DNA of 62,899 bases from CAYUYV01 sp050331455 (GTDB lineage Bacteria; Pseudomonadota; Alphaproteobacteria; JAJFIK01): the NCBI GenBank assembly GCA_050331455.1, contig JBHJGV010000020.1, forward strand, positions 1 through 62,899. Direction: 5' to 3'. The notes below the pieces were generated by a model. That model had not been told where the DNA came from, did no database searches, and was given only the letters and a program-made list of their open reading frames with translations. Shown here in pieces: positions 62,199 to 62,899 of the stretch (within the stretch, counting starts at the first letter, position 1; every line of letters begins with the position of its first letter). The translations under genes were made by a program, and so were the position numbers.

Positions 62199-62899
62199 TC
62201 ATCGGTTCAGCTGCGCCTCGACAATGGACTGGATCTCCTGCTGGAGGTCGACGCTGGCTGCAGAGGGCGAGAAATCGCGCGTGCCGGTCTCCTCGAAGGC
62301 CACCAGGCCCCAGTACCCGTTCTCGAAATCGACCCAAGGCGTCCAGCCGAACGCGCCGGGCGACGAGATCACCGGGTTTTCGTCGCATTCGATTGTGTAA
62401 ACGCTTGCATCACACTCTTTCCAGAAGCCAAATGCGTAGTGCCAGTCTCGCATGCCTGTACTGACTGCTTCCGGCCTGAAACCGAAGATGACACCTGCCG
62501 TTCGGTCCTCGAGATAGCCCTCGAAATCGGTCACCAGATCGCCCGCGAGCAAGGCTTGCAGGATGATGGCGTAGTCATTGACGGATGACTGCAGTGAACC
62601 GGCGTATCTCGGATTATCGCCCGTGCTCGGCAAATATCGCGTAGCGGTACTGAGGCCGAGCGGGTCGAACAGTCTGTCTTGTTGCAGCTCCTTGAACTTC
62701 TGGCCTGTCGCGCCTTCGACCATCAGCGCGGCAATCTGCATGTGTTCCGGACCATAATCCGACATTCCCCATATGAAGTCCAAAATCGCGTTGCGGGGCG
62801 CCATCTGAACGCCGACGCTGCGGTTCTGGACTTCAATTCTCAATCTTGACGGGATGGTAGCGCCGAAAATCGCCTCTAAGAAGCCATTTTGGCCAACAC
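62199..62899 (-). CDS. Beta-lactamase-related serine hydrolase, C-terminal part
   Basis: At least 233 codons, open to the window edge, so the N-terminus with the SxxK motif lies outside. Visible: NGFLEAIFGATIPSRLRIEV, MQIAALMVEGATGQKFKELQ, DRLFDPLGLSTATRY, then SPGAFGWTPWVDFENGYWGL (KTG-like region of class-C fold) and GLVAFEETG. Belongs to the beta-lactamase/PBP4-type esterase superfamily. An upstream ATG cannot be judged here. Confidence 0.75.
   Translation of the reverse strand, partial: VGQNGFLEAIFGATIPSRLRIEVQNRSVGVQMAPRNAILDFIWGMSDYGPEHMQIAALMVEGATGQKFKELQQDRLFDPLGLSTATRYLPSTGDNPRYAGSLQSSVNDYAIILQALLAGDLVTDFEGYLEDRTAGVIFGFRPEAVSTGMRDWHYAFGFWKECDASVYTIECDENPVISSPGAFGWTPWVDFENGYWGLVAFEETGTRDFSPSAASVDLQQEIQSIVEAQLNR

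Noticed and set aside
1..62899. CRISPR arrays or prophage
   Set aside because: No regularly spaced repeats and no phage structural genes were seen; XerD looks chromosomal.

Overview
The window looks like a chromosomal segment of a G+C-rich alphaproteobacterium. I infer this from cobST-type cobaltochelatase genes, a CarD regulator, an RpoH-type sigma factor with an RpoH box, a SUV3-like helicase beside an Hsp15-like S4 protein, malyl-CoA lyase, the aroK/aroB pair, xerD, accA, and sufE beside a small DUF5330-like protein. A TonB receptor of the xenosiderophore/carbohydrate type, a sulfatase and several alpha/beta hydrolases suggest a heterotrophic, probably aquatic or soil, lifestyle. I do not assign an order.

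Layout. 1-10.7 kb is accessory: a two-component pair whose response regulator lost its 5' half, a CocE-type hydrolase, a rare in-frame fusion of a glycine/D-proline-reductase-like domain to a TauD dioxygenase, a sulfatase, a small membrane protein, and a tandem GST pair whose first copy is a pseudogene. 10.8-14.3 kb is the most unusual part. It holds a decayed diversity-generating retroelement (DGR): an adenine-rich template repeat (TR, 10852-10944), two variable repeats (VR1 11202-11294, VR2 13135-13227), and a TIR-transmembrane-FGE/C-type-lectin target protein whose last ~30 codons are VR1. It also holds a chimeric remnant joining part of the accessory protein Avd to the extreme C-terminus of a DGR reverse transcriptase. 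IS5-family debris and a REP-like palindrome lie beside it. All TR/VR/target features read on the minus strand. The VRs differ from the TR almost only where the TR has A, which is the DGR signature. No intact reverse transcriptase is present here.

14.4-24 kb: tRNA-Ser(GGA), small membrane proteins, a SOUL haem-binding protein, an alkylation-repair pair (Ada-AlkA fusion then Ogt, overlapping by ATGA), a TonB receptor, tRNA-Arg(CCT), rpoH and carD. 24-43 kb is mostly housekeeping: fdxA, a TerB-like protein, the hslR-like/helicase pair, a DUF3108 protein, rpmB, an esterase-like phytase-family protein, a dienelactone hydrolase, cobS-cobT, a J-domain protein divergent from bolA, a CorC/HlyC transporter, a sulfotransferase with acyltransferase, and aroK-aroB. 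43-52 kb: a 47-codon membrane ORF overlapping a large exported protein, xerD, malyl-CoA lyase, accA, an S9 peptidase and a second dienelactone hydrolase. 52-62.9 kb: a PAS histidine kinase, exported proteins of unknown function, DUF192 and DUF427 proteins, sufE, a DnaA-domain-IV-like protein divergent from an XRE regulator with a perfect DnaA box between them, a large unknown protein, a chimeric gene relic, a PHB-depolymerase-like lipoprotein, and a serine hydrolase cut by the window edge.
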